64,000 bases of DNA from Pseudomonas sp. A-RE-19 (GCF_019956555.1 NZ_JAHBDQ010000005.1:62001-126000), one strand, 5' to 3'. Numbered from the stretch's first letter, positions 1 to 8,678 are shown. The notes: generated by a model from the sequence alone, not told the origin. Made by a program: numbers and translations.

Positions 1-382
1 CCAGCAGTTGCACCGGGCTCTGTTGTAACGCAAGCGCCAGTGTTTGCAGATCATTGTTGTCGGTGAAATAACCCAAGGAGACTTTCAACCATTTGGCGCC
101 GAACGCCTCGGCGCGCTTCAGGGTTGATAGCAGTTCAGGATTGGGTGTCGAGTGTCCGGCCAGCCACAATTCCATCGGTGAGGAATACACACTGTCGAGG
201 CCCCGGGATTGCGTGGCTTCAGTCAGTTGCGCGGGGTTTTCGAGGGTCAGCAGCTCTTCGCGCCATTCGATGTGCGTGGCATGGGCCGCGGCCAGCACCT
301 CGACAAAACTGCCTTGGCCGCGTTGACGGACAAGGTCCGCGCCGTAGCTGGACAGGCTGATGGAAACGGGTGGTTTGTTCAT
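1..382 (-). CDS. kguE: KguE-like sugar phosphate isomerase/epimerase (N-terminal part, runs off window)
   Basis: The first about 127 residues are present; the 3' end lies outside the window. The protein begins MNKPPVSISLSSYGADLVRQ and has the look of a TIM-barrel sugar phosphate isomerase/epimerase (AP-endonuclease-2 fold). The ATG at 382 is preceded by AGAGG at a 9-nt distance. A PtxS operator lies directly upstream, and ptxS itself follows in the same orientation. In pseudomonads this gene opens the kguEKTD operon for uptake and use of 2-ketogluconate. The KguE name is inferred from this context plus the sequence; its exact enzymatic step is not well defined. Confidence 0.8.
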   Translation of the reverse strand, partial: MNKPPVSISLSSYGADLVRQRGQGSFVEVLAAAHATHIEWREELLTLENPAQLTEATQSRGLDSVYSSPMELWLAGHSTPNPELLSTLKRAEAFGAKWLKVSLGYFTDNNDLQTLALALQQSPVQLL

Positions 383-395
383 TGTTATGCACCTC

Positions 396-409
396 TGAAA
401 CCGGTTTCA
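396..409. promoter_or_regulatory. PtxS operator upstream of kguE
   Basis: The perfect 14-bp palindrome TGAAACCGGTTTCA lies 14 bp before the kguE start codon. It equals the published PtxS (LacI family) operator. An identical copy precedes ptxS at 1616-1629. Binding here would block the kgu promoter until 2-ketogluconate is present. Confidence 0.9.
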
Positions 410-455
410 TTTTTGGTCAAAAAAATAGTGATGTTGAGTTATGTGGTGGTTGTCA

Positions 456-543
456 GGGCCTCTTCGCGGGCAAGCCTCGCCCCTACAGGGGTCTATGGCG
501 TTCACAAAACCTGTAGGAGTGAGGCTTGCCCGCGAAGAGGCCC
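456..543. repeat. REPIN, GC-rich family (inverted pair)
   Basis: Two 23-bp arms (456-478 and 521-543) are exact inverted copies around the core CGCGGGCAAGCCTC, separated by about 42 bp. It fills the gap between ptxS and the kgu operon and could form a large hairpin. Confidence 0.9.
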
Positions 544-549
544 GAACAT

Positions 550-1575
550 TCACCGAAGATTCCCCAGGGTCGACCCCCGAACAATCAGCCGCGCCGAAAA
601 ATCCAGCGTCCGCACCGGCCCGTCATCGCCACGCAGTCGCTTGAGCAAACATTCAAACGCACTCGCGCCAATCTCCGCCGTTGGCTGGGCGAGGGCGGTA
701 ATTCCGCTGCCCACCAGCGGGTACCAATCCAGATCATCCAAAGCGATCAGTCCGACATCCTCAAACAGCTTGCACTTCAACTCACGCAACGAATGAGTAC
801 TGGCCAACGCAGCAATACCGTTGGCACAGAACAGCGCTTTCGGCCCGGGACCCGGGGTTTGCAAAAAGGTGTTCACGCGGGCGGTCAGATCGCCGCCGGT
901 TTCAACCACCGCGCCCGAGAGCGCCGGACGTTGCCCGATCTGCGCCTTGAAACTGCTGACCCGCTCGATCCGCGAACTGGTGCCGTCATAAGGCTCGGTG
1001 ACCATCAGCACATCGCGATAACCGCATTCTTCAAGGTGCGCAACGGCCATCTCGACGGCGGTCGGATTATCCAGCCCCACCAGATCGCTCTCGAGCTGAT
1101 CGACCTTGCGATCCACCAACACCATGGGCATTTCCCGGTGCAACTCACGCAACTCATCGCGGTGATGGCCGAGGGTGTTCACGATCAAGCCTTCGATGTT
1201 GTATGAGCGCAGCAGCGCCAGGTGCTGACGTTCCTGCTCGTCATCGCGATCGGTGTTGCACACCACCAGGCTGTAGCCGTGCTGACGGCAGGCGGTTTCC
1301 ACCCCGTGCATCACGGCAATCGAATAAGGGTTACGGATATCGGCCACCAGCATGCCGATCAGGCGCGTGCGCCCACGTTTCAGGCCACGGGCCATTTGGT
1401 TCGGGCGATAGCCCAACTCGCTGATCGCCTGCTCGATACGCAAGGCAATGGCATCGGAGAGCAGGGCGCGGTCATCGCCGATGAAGCGCGAGACGCTGGC
1501 CTTGGAGACGCCCGCGTGTTCGGCGACGTCGAGCATGGTCACGCGGCTACGTTGGGCGGCGGAGAAGTCGTTCAC
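550..1575 (-). CDS. ptxS: LacI-family transcriptional repressor PtxS
   Basis: The 341-residue protein has a LacI helix-turn-helix at residues about 12-35 (core VAEHAGVSKASVSRFIGDD), the hinge, and a periplasmic-binding-protein-like effector domain to the C-terminus. The length is normal. Translation appears to start at GTG (1575) with AAGG 9 nt upstream. It controls 2-ketogluconate use in Pseudomonas and responds to 2-ketogluconate. The two exact PtxS palindromes in this window, one before kguE and one before ptxS itself, support both the identification and autoregulation. Confidence 0.93.
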   Translation of the reverse strand: MNDFSAAQRSRVTMLDVAEHAGVSKASVSRFIGDDRALLSDAIALRIEQAISELGYRPNQMARGLKRGRTRLIGMLVADIRNPYSIAVMHGVETACRQHGYSLVVCNTDRDDEQERQHLALLRSYNIEGLIVNTLGHHRDELRELHREMPMVLVDRKVDQLESDLVGLDNPTAVEMAVAHLEECGYRDVLMVTEPYDGTSSRIERVSSFKAQIGQRPALSGAVVETGGDLTARVNTFLQTPGPGPKALFCANGIAALASTHSLRELKCKLFEDVGLIALDDLDWYPLVGSGITALAQPTAEIGASAFECLLKRLRGDDGPVRTLDFSARLIVRGSTLGNLR

Positions 1576-1615
1576 GGTGTTTAACCTTGTTATTGGAGTT
1601 TGTGCAGGCTGGCTT

Positions 1616-1629
1616 TGAAACCGGTTTCA
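1616..1629. promoter_or_regulatory. PtxS operator upstream of ptxS (autoregulation)
   Basis: This is a second exact TGAAACCGGTTTCA palindrome, 40 bp upstream of the ptxS start codon. It is identical to the site at 396-409, as expected for PtxS autorepression. Confidence 0.9.
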
Positions 1630-1707
1630 GAAGACACCATTAACGAGAACGCGTCAAGCCAGTGAAGCCTCAAAGCCTAGGGAAAAGCCGACGAACGGTA
1701 GCTTTAC

Positions 1708-1723
1708 CTGTCAGATATGACAG
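1708..1723. other. Short palindrome in the promoter region of the 1803 gene
   Basis: CTGTCA-GATA-TGACAG has perfect 6-bp arms. It lies in the AT-rich gap before the first repeat-protein gene, about 80 bp upstream of its start. It may be an operator or a small hairpin; no regulator can be assigned. Confidence 0.4.
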
Positions 1724-1802
1724 TAGTCAAGACAGTTAAGTCAGCGCTTAATTTATTACAACAACAAAGAACAATTCCGCGAACAGGTGAAGGAGTTACG
1801 AT

Positions 1803-2615
1803 ATGGCGGCCACTGGACCACTGACATTCAATGCGCCGAAAGTCAACGGGGTGGCAGATCCTGATGTTGATCCAGAGGGGCATATTCCGCTTGAGTTGTT
1901 GCGCACGGGAATTGATGTGGTAGTTCCTTTGTGGCCCGAACCAGCGAAGGATCCAGGTGAAAGAGATATTCTGACAGTCCGTTTTGAACAGCCAGGGCAA
2001 GAACCGGTAAAAATCGAAAATACTTACTTGCCTGAGGATATGAAATCCGAATTCATTATTCATATCGTCCCGGAGTATCTGCAGAATAATGGTGTGGGCG
2101 AGTTATGGTATGACCTTCTTGACTCTGCCGATAATCCTTCTTTTTCATTTCCTCGAAAACTGACTATTGATCATACGCCTATTCCCAGCGACCTTAAGGA
2201 AGCCGAGTTTCCTCATGCTAATAAAGAAGGTTATCTAAATTGCGACACTGACCCTCCGTTATGGGACGGTGTCACAATCAAGATTCCGGCACTATCGGGA
2301 TTTAATGTTGGCGATCGTTGCGAGGTGCTCTGGAAAGGTTATTCAAGCCTTAACGGCAGTGGCCCTGAGATCAGCGGAACTCGAAAAAACGTTATTCGCC
2401 CAAACTTGACCGACCAGGATGTCCGCGAAGGATACTCCTTGGTTATCGAACCTTACGACCCTCATATAAAACCAATGGTGGACAACGCCTCCGCCACCGT
2501 TGGGTATAAGGTATATCGCGGTATGAAACTTGTAGGGGAGTCAAAGGTTGCAGTGGTAAAGATAGACAGGATTATACCTGGTGAAGATGGTAAAGACCTT
2601 GCCTGCGGGCCTTGA
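1803..2615 (+). CDS. Unknown beta-rich repeat protein 1
   Basis: The 270-residue protein starts at ATG 1803, 6-7 nt after a GAAGGAGT ribosome site. I do not recognise a named family. It seems to contain two modules: residues about 1-125 (containing VVVPLWPEP and ending in LTIDHTP), then a linker and a second module at about 155-250 with the pattern GVTIKIPALSG...DRCEVLWKG. The same order and patterns recur in the larger protein that follows 97 bp downstream, so the two are probably paralogous parts of one system. No signal peptide or membrane segment is visible. Codon and base use is more AT-rich than in the flanking genes. An Ig-like or carbohydrate-binding-like beta fold is a guess only. 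Confidence 0.75.
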   Translation: MAATGPLTFNAPKVNGVADPDVDPEGHIPLELLRTGIDVVVPLWPEPAKDPGERDILTVRFEQPGQEPVKIENTYLPEDMKSEFIIHIVPEYLQNNGVGELWYDLLDSADNPSFSFPRKLTIDHTPIPSDLKEAEFPHANKEGYLNCDTDPPLWDGVTIKIPALSGFNVGDRCEVLWKGYSSLNGSGPEISGTRKNVIRPNLTDQDVREGYSLVIEPYDPHIKPMVDNASATVGYKVYRGMKLVGESKVAVVKIDRIIPGEDGKDLACGP

Positions 2616-2712
2616 GGAAGCATGGAGATTGGTGTTGTACAGAAGAGTGTGAAGTGGTTAGTTGGATTTTTAATTCAGGTGCTATCAATTGTGATTGCAG
2701 GAGATGTTCAAG

Positions 2713-4749
2713 ATGAATGCAAAAGTTGAAAAAATCGAATTGTCCAAAATTGAAAAAGCCATATTGTCCAGAAGAGCTGTTCTTCAGGGAATGGGTGGAG
2801 TCGGGCGCAAGCGCGCAAATCCTGTAAAAGTTACTATTACAGCGCAAACGCTTCCGTCGGACTTGCGCATACCTATAGCAGCTTTGTCTGCACCACTTGC
2901 ATATACCATTCCTCAGCCTACCGAGCCTCAGGATCCAGATGATTTGATTGAGTTCCAAATCCGCAAGAAAGGCGCTCTAGACTGGACGGAAATCGAGCCC
3001 TACCTCGAGTTGGGTCCTGTAGCGGACAGGGTATGGCCTTTGCCAAAGACGATACCGTTGGCATACCTGGTAGAGGATTCAACCCCCGAAACGCCTACCG
3101 AATATGAGGTTAGGTATATTTACTGGTATGGCGCCGTGAACGAGGGCTATTCGGACATCACTACGTACGCGATTGACCGCACGGCGCCTTACCGAGTGAA
3201 GGAACCGCCGTCAAACTATTCCCCGGGCGCAGCGACTTTCCCTGCGGATCTCGGGCCGACCGATCCTATCGATGAGGCCTATATCGGCAATAACCCATCC
3301 GGAATCAAGATCAAGGCCGCCAGTTATGGAAGCTATCATGCGACAGACACGATCAAGGTTTTCTGGGGTATAGCCCCGGATCCAGACCGCGACGAGCCTG
3401 CATTTGAGGGCTTGTTGCCTGCAGACTTTGAAGTCACCGTTCCGATTCAAAAGTTCATAGACTCCGTAGAAGGTCTCAACACATTAATTTATGTGGTGAC
3501 AGACCTTGTGAAGAACATCGGGAAACGCTCCAATCCGGCCTCACGCGAAGTCAAGCGTATTGCCGATCCTACTGTATTTGAAAAACCCGTGGTGCCATTG
3601 GCCAATGGTCCGGACGGCGACGGTCTGATTGATCTGGCTGACTGTCATCAGGGGGTGTCAGTTGAGATTATCGTGCCCACGCCGAATGCTCCCACGGACA
3701 CCATCATGGCTTACTGGGGGGGAGAGGAACTTGGCGAGAAGCGGGTATCAGAGAGTGTCGATGGCAAGTTGACTTGGGAAAATGTTTCTTTTGCCATCAT
3801 CAAAAAAGTATATGGCAATACGGATGGTGATGAAGACACCACTATCAGTTATGGCATGTTCAGAGGCGTCCGTCGCATCGGCGGCAATGAAGATGTCATA
3901 AAAGTCAATATCTTTTATATCGGTCCGCCGAACCCGAATGAGCCGGACCCTGTAAACCCTGCTCTGAATCCTGCGGTACTGAAGTTTGCAGGCGGCAGCA
4001 CTGATGAAGTAAACGAAGTGGATTATGGAAACGACGCAGAAATTTCGATTGATCTGTTTGCAACTCCTCCTACTCAAGAAGGATGGTTGATTGACATTTT
4101 TTATAATGACAAAAAGATCGGTGAGACCGTCCGCTTAACGACGGGTCAAGAAGGCACCACCCTCACACGGCCAATTCCCTGGGAAACAATTTTTGAGCAA
4201 GGAATAGGGACTAAGGTTTTGCGCTGGGTACTTTATACAGCGGCAAATCCTAACCCGATTGGTTGTCCTCCCAAAGATATTCCTGTAGCGGCTTTTCCTA
4301 TTCAGACACTCGCACCCGAGGTACAGGATCTTGCAGGCCCACTCAAGAGAATCGGTTGTTCGACATTGAACTTCGTTCCTCCAGGCGATGGCACGTCTCG
4401 ACGCAACCTGAAGGTGCGTATCCCTAAAAGCGCATACACTGTTGACGGGGAAACCATTACTTTAAGCTGGGCAGCGTATTCCGATGAAGCCATACCGGTA
4501 CTTATCCCTGGCACAGAGACCACAGCTAGTTATCCAATCACGGGTACCTTTCCCGATGCCGGTGCTCTGATAAATATCGGCACATATGAGGAACACTTCA
4601 AGCCGGCGAACCGCGCCAACGGTGTGCTCAGTTACACCATTACCCGGACAGGCACTACGCCTACACCGCCTTCAGCGCAGGCAAAACACTTTATACTTGT
4701 TACGAATAGCGAGGCGCAGTACTGCGAGGAGGTATACCCGATTCCATGA
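2713..4749 (+). CDS. Unknown beta-rich repeat protein 2
   Basis: The 678-residue protein is assigned to ATG 2713, which has AGGAGA 8 nt upstream; in-frame starts at 2695 (TTG) and 2704 (ATG) lack such spacing. The N-terminus is charged (MNAKVEKIELSKIEKAILSRR) with no hydrophobic signal stretch. Modules seen: about 38-165 ending in AIDRTAP (compare IDHTP in the preceding protein); about 195-280 with GIKIKAASYG...DTIKVFWG; about 315-410 with GVSVEIIVP...DTIMAYWGG; and a last one near 565-665 with NLKVRIPKSAYTVDGETITLSW. The recurring signature is G-hydrophobic-x-hydrophobic, then D-x-I-x-V-x-W-x-G. The gene ends just before a strong terminator. The function is unknown; surface or secreted location is suggested only by the neighbouring autotransporter. 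Confidence 0.75.
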   Translation: MNAKVEKIELSKIEKAILSRRAVLQGMGGVGRKRANPVKVTITAQTLPSDLRIPIAALSAPLAYTIPQPTEPQDPDDLIEFQIRKKGALDWTEIEPYLELGPVADRVWPLPKTIPLAYLVEDSTPETPTEYEVRYIYWYGAVNEGYSDITTYAIDRTAPYRVKEPPSNYSPGAATFPADLGPTDPIDEAYIGNNPSGIKIKAASYGSYHATDTIKVFWGIAPDPDRDEPAFEGLLPADFEVTVPIQKFIDSVEGLNTLIYVVTDLVKNIGKRSNPASREVKRIADPTVFEKPVVPLANGPDGDGLIDLADCHQGVSVEIIVPTPNAPTDTIMAYWGGEELGEKRVSESVDGKLTWENVSFAIIKKVYGNTDGDEDTTISYGMFRGVRRIGGNEDVIKVNIFYIGPPNPNEPDPVNPALNPAVLKFAGGSTDEVNEVDYGNDAEISIDLFATPPTQEGWLIDIFYNDKKIGETVRLTTGQEGTTLTRPIPWETIFEQGIGTKVLRWVLYTAANPNPIGCPPKDIPVAAFPIQTLAPEVQDLAGPLKRIGCSTLNFVPPGDGTSRRNLKVRIPKSAYTVDGETITLSWAAYSDEAIPVLIPGTETTASYPITGTFPDAGALINIGTYEEHFKPANRANGVLSYTITRTGTTPTPPSAQAKHFILVTNSEAQYCEEVYPIP

Positions 4750-4760
4750 CGCCTTGTATA

Positions 4761-4800
4761 AACAGTGCGACCAGGCGGTTTGAGTCGCACTGTTTTTTAT
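4761..4800 (+). terminator. Rho-independent terminator after the repeat-protein genes
   Basis: A perfect 11-bp stem (AACAGTGCGAC at 4761-4771 with GTCGCACTGTT at 4784-4794) is followed by a T-rich run. It lies 12 bp after the stop codon of the second repeat protein. Confidence 0.9.
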
Positions 4801-4972
4801 TGTTTCGGCATGTTAAAAAAAAACGATTCCAGCTAACGATTTTTCGACGCCAAAAAACAGATAAGTCCTACATAAATATACGTGGCACCCCGCTAGCCTA
4901 GCGACCCTCATTTGTCTGGCCATTCCTATAGGCGAGTGGCAGAAGTCCAGTTTTATTAAGCAGGTGTCTACT

Positions 4973-7216
4973 ATGCCAGATAAGTTTTCGTTTGTTTCCA
5001 ACACCGCCACCCGGTGGGTATTGATATGCTCACCCGTGTTGGCATTTCTCTCGTCGTCCACAACCGCAGCGCCTATCGTTGGAGGAACCACGACGATTAC
5101 GGGTGGTGTTCCTGAGAGTTGGAGTCTCAGTTCAAATGCCACATTAAACGTCAACGGAGCCCAGACGCTGTTCATCACCTCTGACAGTTCAACACTTAAC
5201 GTCAATGCAGGAAGCACCACCCAGCAGATAACGGCACGCAATGGCTCTCAAGTGAACCTGACGGGGGCAACTGTCTCTGGCGTTGGCGGCCTGGCGGCCG
5301 TCGTGCTGGTCAATAGTCAAGGCAGCATTGATAACAGCAGCATTACTGGCAATCGCGTAGGGCTGCAGGTGGTGCGTGAAGTCAGTACGCAAACCGGTTC
5401 AACCGCAACCGTGAGTGGTAATAGCACAATCAGCGGCGCTACAGGGGGAGCATTGGTGAGTGCATTCAGTCGTCTGGATGTAACCGACTCAACGATTCAG
5501 GGCTCCGGCGCCACGAGCTATGGGATGAGGTTGGCGAGTGGTCAAGCCACGGCTACTAACAGCACGATCATTGGCGGAAAGGACGGGATAACCATCGGAC
5601 TCGATGTGACCGCGATTCAGCCCGCTACACTGGATCTCGACAATACGACTGTTCAGGGAATCACCGGCTCCGCCATCCAGGTTGACTTCGCCAATGCAAG
5701 TTCCTCCACTGCCACCATCGCGCTGAACAATTCTCGACTGTTGGCCGGCAATGAAACGCTGCTGGATGTCAGAGGCGGTGCCAACACCTCCATGACCGTT
5801 AATGGCAGCACGTTGACCGGTAACATCGTTACCGAGCAAGGCAGTACCACCCAACTGACCCTGGAGAACGATTCAGTCTTGACCGGCCGCCTGGAAAATG
5901 TGGCCAGCGCCACCATCAATGACAGTTCCAGATGGGTACTGGTAGATAACAGCAACGTTGGCACGCTCACTCTCAACAATGGCGGCTCGGTAGTATTTGG
6001 TGCTGACAATGCCTTCTATCAATTGAACGTGACCAATTTGTCGGGTAATGGCCGGTTTGTGATGGGCACAAATCTCTCCATGGGCCAGACCGATTTGCTG
6101 AATGTCACGGGGACCGCCAGTGGTCGTCATGAATTGTTTATTACGAGCAGTGGTGTTGATCCCGCCGGCCCGATTCGCGTGGTTCAGACAGCGGGAGGAG
6201 ATGCGCAATTCTTCCTGGGCAAAGCGGTCGATCTTGGGACCTATTCCTACGGGCTGGAAAAAAGTGGCAATGACTGGATACTTGATCCGAGCACTCGCAC
6301 GGTCAGTCCGGGCACACGTTCGGTGCTTGCGCTCTTCAATACGGCATCGACTGTATGGTTAGGCGAGTTGACCTCGTTGCGCACCCGCATGGGGGAATTG
6401 CGTTTCAATGGCGGTAAAGCGGGTGCCTGGGGTCGCACATACGCGAACAAATACAACATCGCCGATGGTTCGGGTGTCGGATATCAGCAAACCCAGCAAG
6501 GTTTCACCCTGGGCGCAGATGCGCCGCTGCCTTTCGGAGACGGCCAATGGCTAGTGGGTGTGATGGCCGGTCACAGTAAATCCGACCTCGATTTGACCGC
6601 TGGAACCTCAGGCCGTGTGGACAGTTACTACCTGGGCACTTACGCCACCTGGCTCGATCCCCGGACCGGTTATTATTTCGACGGCGTGCTGAAGGCGAAC
6701 CGTTTTCGTAATGAAGCGAAAGTCGGTCTGAGCGATGGAGCCCGAGCCAAGGGCGACTATGACAACTCAGGCCTGGGAGGCTCCATTGAGTTCGGACGCC
6801 ATATCAACTTCGCCAACGGCAACTTCCTTGAACCTTTCACTCAATGGTCCGCGGTGGTCATTCAAGGCAAGGACTTTTCGCTGGACAACGATATGCAGGC
6901 TGAAGGGGACCGCACGCGTTCCTTTATCGGTAAGGTGGGGGCGACCGCAGGGAGAAACATTGCACTGGAACATGGGCGCGTGATTCAGCCATACCTGCGC
7001 GCCGCGTGGGCTCATGAGTTCGCGAAGAGCAATGAGGTTCAGGTCAACAACAATGTATTCAATAACGATCTGTCCGGTTCTCGGGCTGAATTGGGTACCG
7101 GGGTAGCTGTCTCGATGACGTCAAATTTCCACATGCACGCGGATTTTGACTACAGCAGCGGCCGGAATTTTGAGCAGCCTTTTGGTGTCAACGTTGGCGT
7201 TCGTTATGAGTGGTGA
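4973..7216 (+). CDS. Autotransporter (type Va) with beta-helix passenger
   Basis: The protein is about 747 residues from ATG 4973 (AGCAGG 8 nt upstream; an in-frame GTG at 4964 is the alternative). A signal peptide is plausible at residues 1-33 (hydrophobic WVLICSPVLAFLSSS, cleavage near TTAA-P). Residues about 34-470 are rich in S, T, N and G with short repeated strands such as STLNVNAGSTTQQ, typical of right-handed beta-helix (pertactin-like) passengers. Residues about 480-747 form an autotransporter beta-barrel starting near GAWGRTYANK and ending in an aromatic residue (VGVRYEW). I see no catalytic triad or adhesin motif that fixes the passenger role. It is followed by a strong bidirectional terminator. 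Confidence 0.9.
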   Translation: MPDKFSFVSNTATRWVLICSPVLAFLSSSTTAAPIVGGTTTITGGVPESWSLSSNATLNVNGAQTLFITSDSSTLNVNAGSTTQQITARNGSQVNLTGATVSGVGGLAAVVLVNSQGSIDNSSITGNRVGLQVVREVSTQTGSTATVSGNSTISGATGGALVSAFSRLDVTDSTIQGSGATSYGMRLASGQATATNSTIIGGKDGITIGLDVTAIQPATLDLDNTTVQGITGSAIQVDFANASSSTATIALNNSRLLAGNETLLDVRGGANTSMTVNGSTLTGNIVTEQGSTTQLTLENDSVLTGRLENVASATINDSSRWVLVDNSNVGTLTLNNGGSVVFGADNAFYQLNVTNLSGNGRFVMGTNLSMGQTDLLNVTGTASGRHELFITSSGVDPAGPIRVVQTAGGDAQFFLGKAVDLGTYSYGLEKSGNDWILDPSTRTVSPGTRSVLALFNTASTVWLGELTSLRTRMGELRFNGGKAGAWGRTYANKYNIADGSGVGYQQTQQGFTLGADAPLPFGDGQWLVGVMAGHSKSDLDLTAGTSGRVDSYYLGTYATWLDPRTGYYFDGVLKANRFRNEAKVGLSDGARAKGDYDNSGLGGSIEFGRHINFANGNFLEPFTQWSAVVIQGKDFSLDNDMQAEGDRTRSFIGKVGATAGRNIALEHGRVIQPYLRAAWAHEFAKSNEVQVNNNVFNNDLSGSRAELGTGVAVSMTSNFHMHADFDYSSGRNFEQPFGVNVGVRYEW

Positions 7217-7233
7217 GTACGCCTGTTCAATAA

Positions 7234-7267
7234 TGTAAAAAAAGGAAGCTTGTGCTTCCTTTTTTAC
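7234..7267. terminator. Bidirectional Rho-independent terminator
   Basis: Perfect 15-bp arms (7234-7248 and 7253-7267) enclose a TTGT loop. The outer parts are runs of seven A and seven T, so it works in both directions. It sits between the convergent autotransporter gene and the small unknown gene at 7289. Confidence 0.95.
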
Positions 7268-7288
7268 TATTGCTGATTTATCAATCGG

Positions 7289-7789
7289 TTACGCAGCTAC
7301 CGCGCGAGTGCGTGAACGGCTGGAGGTTGCGTTATTTTTTTTTGCCAAAAATTCCACATCAATCGTTAATGTTTTAGCGACGTCGTCATCGTGGTTTTCA
7401 ACAACAGCGCTAATCAGCTTGCCAGAAAAAACATCGTTGGCGGCGTCATATTCCAGCTCGGCCTTTCCCCCGCTTTGGGTGTAAATAACAGGTTTGGCGG
7501 GATCGCTATTATCAGCGAAGGTCAGTCGGACAATATACGCTGCCGGCGTCAAATCGTAGCTGCCATTGCTTTGCCCCTTTGAAAAGGAGAGTGTGATTTC
7601 TTTTGTCGTGTAATCCGGTTCCCCGGCACGTTGCCGCGCAAACATAACGTAAGCCTCGTTGTGTTGTGGTGGAAAGACCTTCTCCTCGAGCTCCACCAGA
7701 CCTGCGTTAAATGTTTCTGCGCTGTTGATCGTTCCGCTACAGGTACCGGTTTTCACAGCCTGTTTGATTTTTTGCGTGATCGTGTTCAT
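7289..7789 (-). CDS. Hypothetical protein (166 aa)
   Basis: Start chosen at ATG 7789 because GGAG lies 9 nt upstream; in-frame ATGs at 7804 and 7810 are possible alternatives. The protein begins MNTITQKIKQAVKTGTCSG, has no signal peptide or membrane helix, contains alternating hydrophobic beta-like segments (AYIVRLTFADN, AELEYDAAND, KTLTIDVEFLAKK) and ends in a basic, Ser/Arg-rich tail. No family is recognised. It is convergent with the autotransporter and shares the AT-rich style of the 1803-7789 block, so it may belong to the same module. Confidence 0.65.
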   Translation of the reverse strand: MNTITQKIKQAVKTGTCSGTINSAETFNAGLVELEEKVFPPQHNEAYVMFARQRAGEPDYTTKEITLSFSKGQSNGSYDLTPAAYIVRLTFADNSDPAKPVIYTQSGGKAELEYDAANDVFSGKLISAVVENHDDDVAKTLTIDVEFLAKKNNATSSRSRTRAVAA

Positions 7790-7873
7790 TAATGCGGTCT
7801 CCATTGTCATGACAGGTATCCCGCTATTAAAGACAGCTTCCGGGATGACGTATCAAACCGCTGATGGAGCGGG

Positions 7874-7905
7874 CCTGTAAACTGTCAGACTTGTTAGTTT
7901 ACAGG
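7874..7905. other. Perfect inverted repeat between 7289 gene and DUF1345 gene
   Basis: Ten-base arms CCTGTAAACT (7874-7883) and AGTTTACAGG (7896-7905) are separated by 12 bp. There is no T-run on either side, so it is a weak terminator candidate. It could also be a regulator site or an mRNA hairpin upstream of the 7289 gene. Confidence 0.45.
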
Positions 7906-7980
7906 GCACGATTAATGTGATTTTTTGCAGAATAATTTAGCGCTCCACCGAACGTAGTGGCTAGAAGGTTTGTGCAGCCA

Positions 7981-8622
7981 TTAGCCAAACAACCCCGCCG
8001 CAATATTGATCGAAAACCCCAGAATCGCGGTATTGAACACAAACCCGATCAACGACTGCGCCAGCACGATCTTGCGCAAATCCCGAGTGGCGACGCCCAC
8101 ATCTGCGGTCTGTACCGCCACGCCGATGGTGAACGAGAAATACAGGAAGTCCCAGTAATTGGGCGTTGTCAGCCCCTCGGCAAAACGCAGTGCCGGTTCT
8201 TTGCCGTCCCAGGTGTAATACAGCCGGGCGTAGTGCACGCAGAAAATCACCCCGATCAGTAGCCATGAGCCGATCACCGTCAGCGCAGTGAAACCGTAGC
8301 GCAGCAGTTTGCGGGTGGTTTCCAGGTCCTTGCTGCCGGCGAGTTCGAAGGTGATGGTACCGAGGCTGGCCAGGGCCGCGATGCTTACCAGCAGCAACAC
8401 CAGACCGGCATTTTCGTCCTCGACTTCGGCAATGCGTTTGACGTCCGGGGCCTTGGCGCGCACGGTGAGCCAGAGCATCAGCACCAGATACGTCCAGACC
8501 CCGGCGTTCCAGCCGATGAGGATTTTGCCGAGGATCGAATCGGCTGGAGCCAGAATGCCCACCGCGACGCCGAATGTGGCAGCGGCGGACAGGCGAGGGT
8601 GGGTGCGGGCGAGTAGGGGCAT
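7981..8622 (-). CDS. DUF1345 membrane protein
   Basis: The 213-residue protein has about six hydrophobic segments (among them the stretches around [45 protein letters not shown] and [22 protein letters not shown]). The conserved stretch [20 protein letters not shown] is characteristic of DUF1345 inner-membrane proteins. The biochemical role of the family is not known. It is a single gene between the unknown small gene and a REP element that separates it from the RND efflux genes. Confidence 0.88.
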   Translation of the reverse strand: MPLLARTHPRLSAAATFGVAVGILAPADSILGKILIGWNAGVWTYLVLMLWLTVRAKAPDVKRIAEVEDENAGLVLLLVSIAALASLGTITFELAGSKDLETTRKLLRYGFTALTVIGSWLLIGVIFCVHYARLYYTWDGKEPALRFAEGLTTPNYWDFLYFSFTIGVAVQTADVGVATRDLRKIVLAQSLIGFVFNTAILGFSINIAAGLFG

Positions 8623-8678
8623 GGAGGCTCACTTTGATGGCGCGTCTCTGCACCATAGCGCACGCAACAGCGCTTTTG

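Noticed and set aside
2713..2830. Twin-arginine-like motif SRRAVLQGMGG at the N-terminus of repeat protein 2
   Set aside because: No hydrophobic h-region or cleavage site follows; the next residues are charged (GRKRANPVK), so a Tat signal is unlikely.
7961..8656. Long overlapping frames antisense or shifted to real genes (for example at 8629-9312, 22977-24038, 33139-33795)
   Set aside because: They are low-complexity Arg/Ala/Gly/Pro-rich products of high-GC coding sequence read in the wrong frame, without family motifs.
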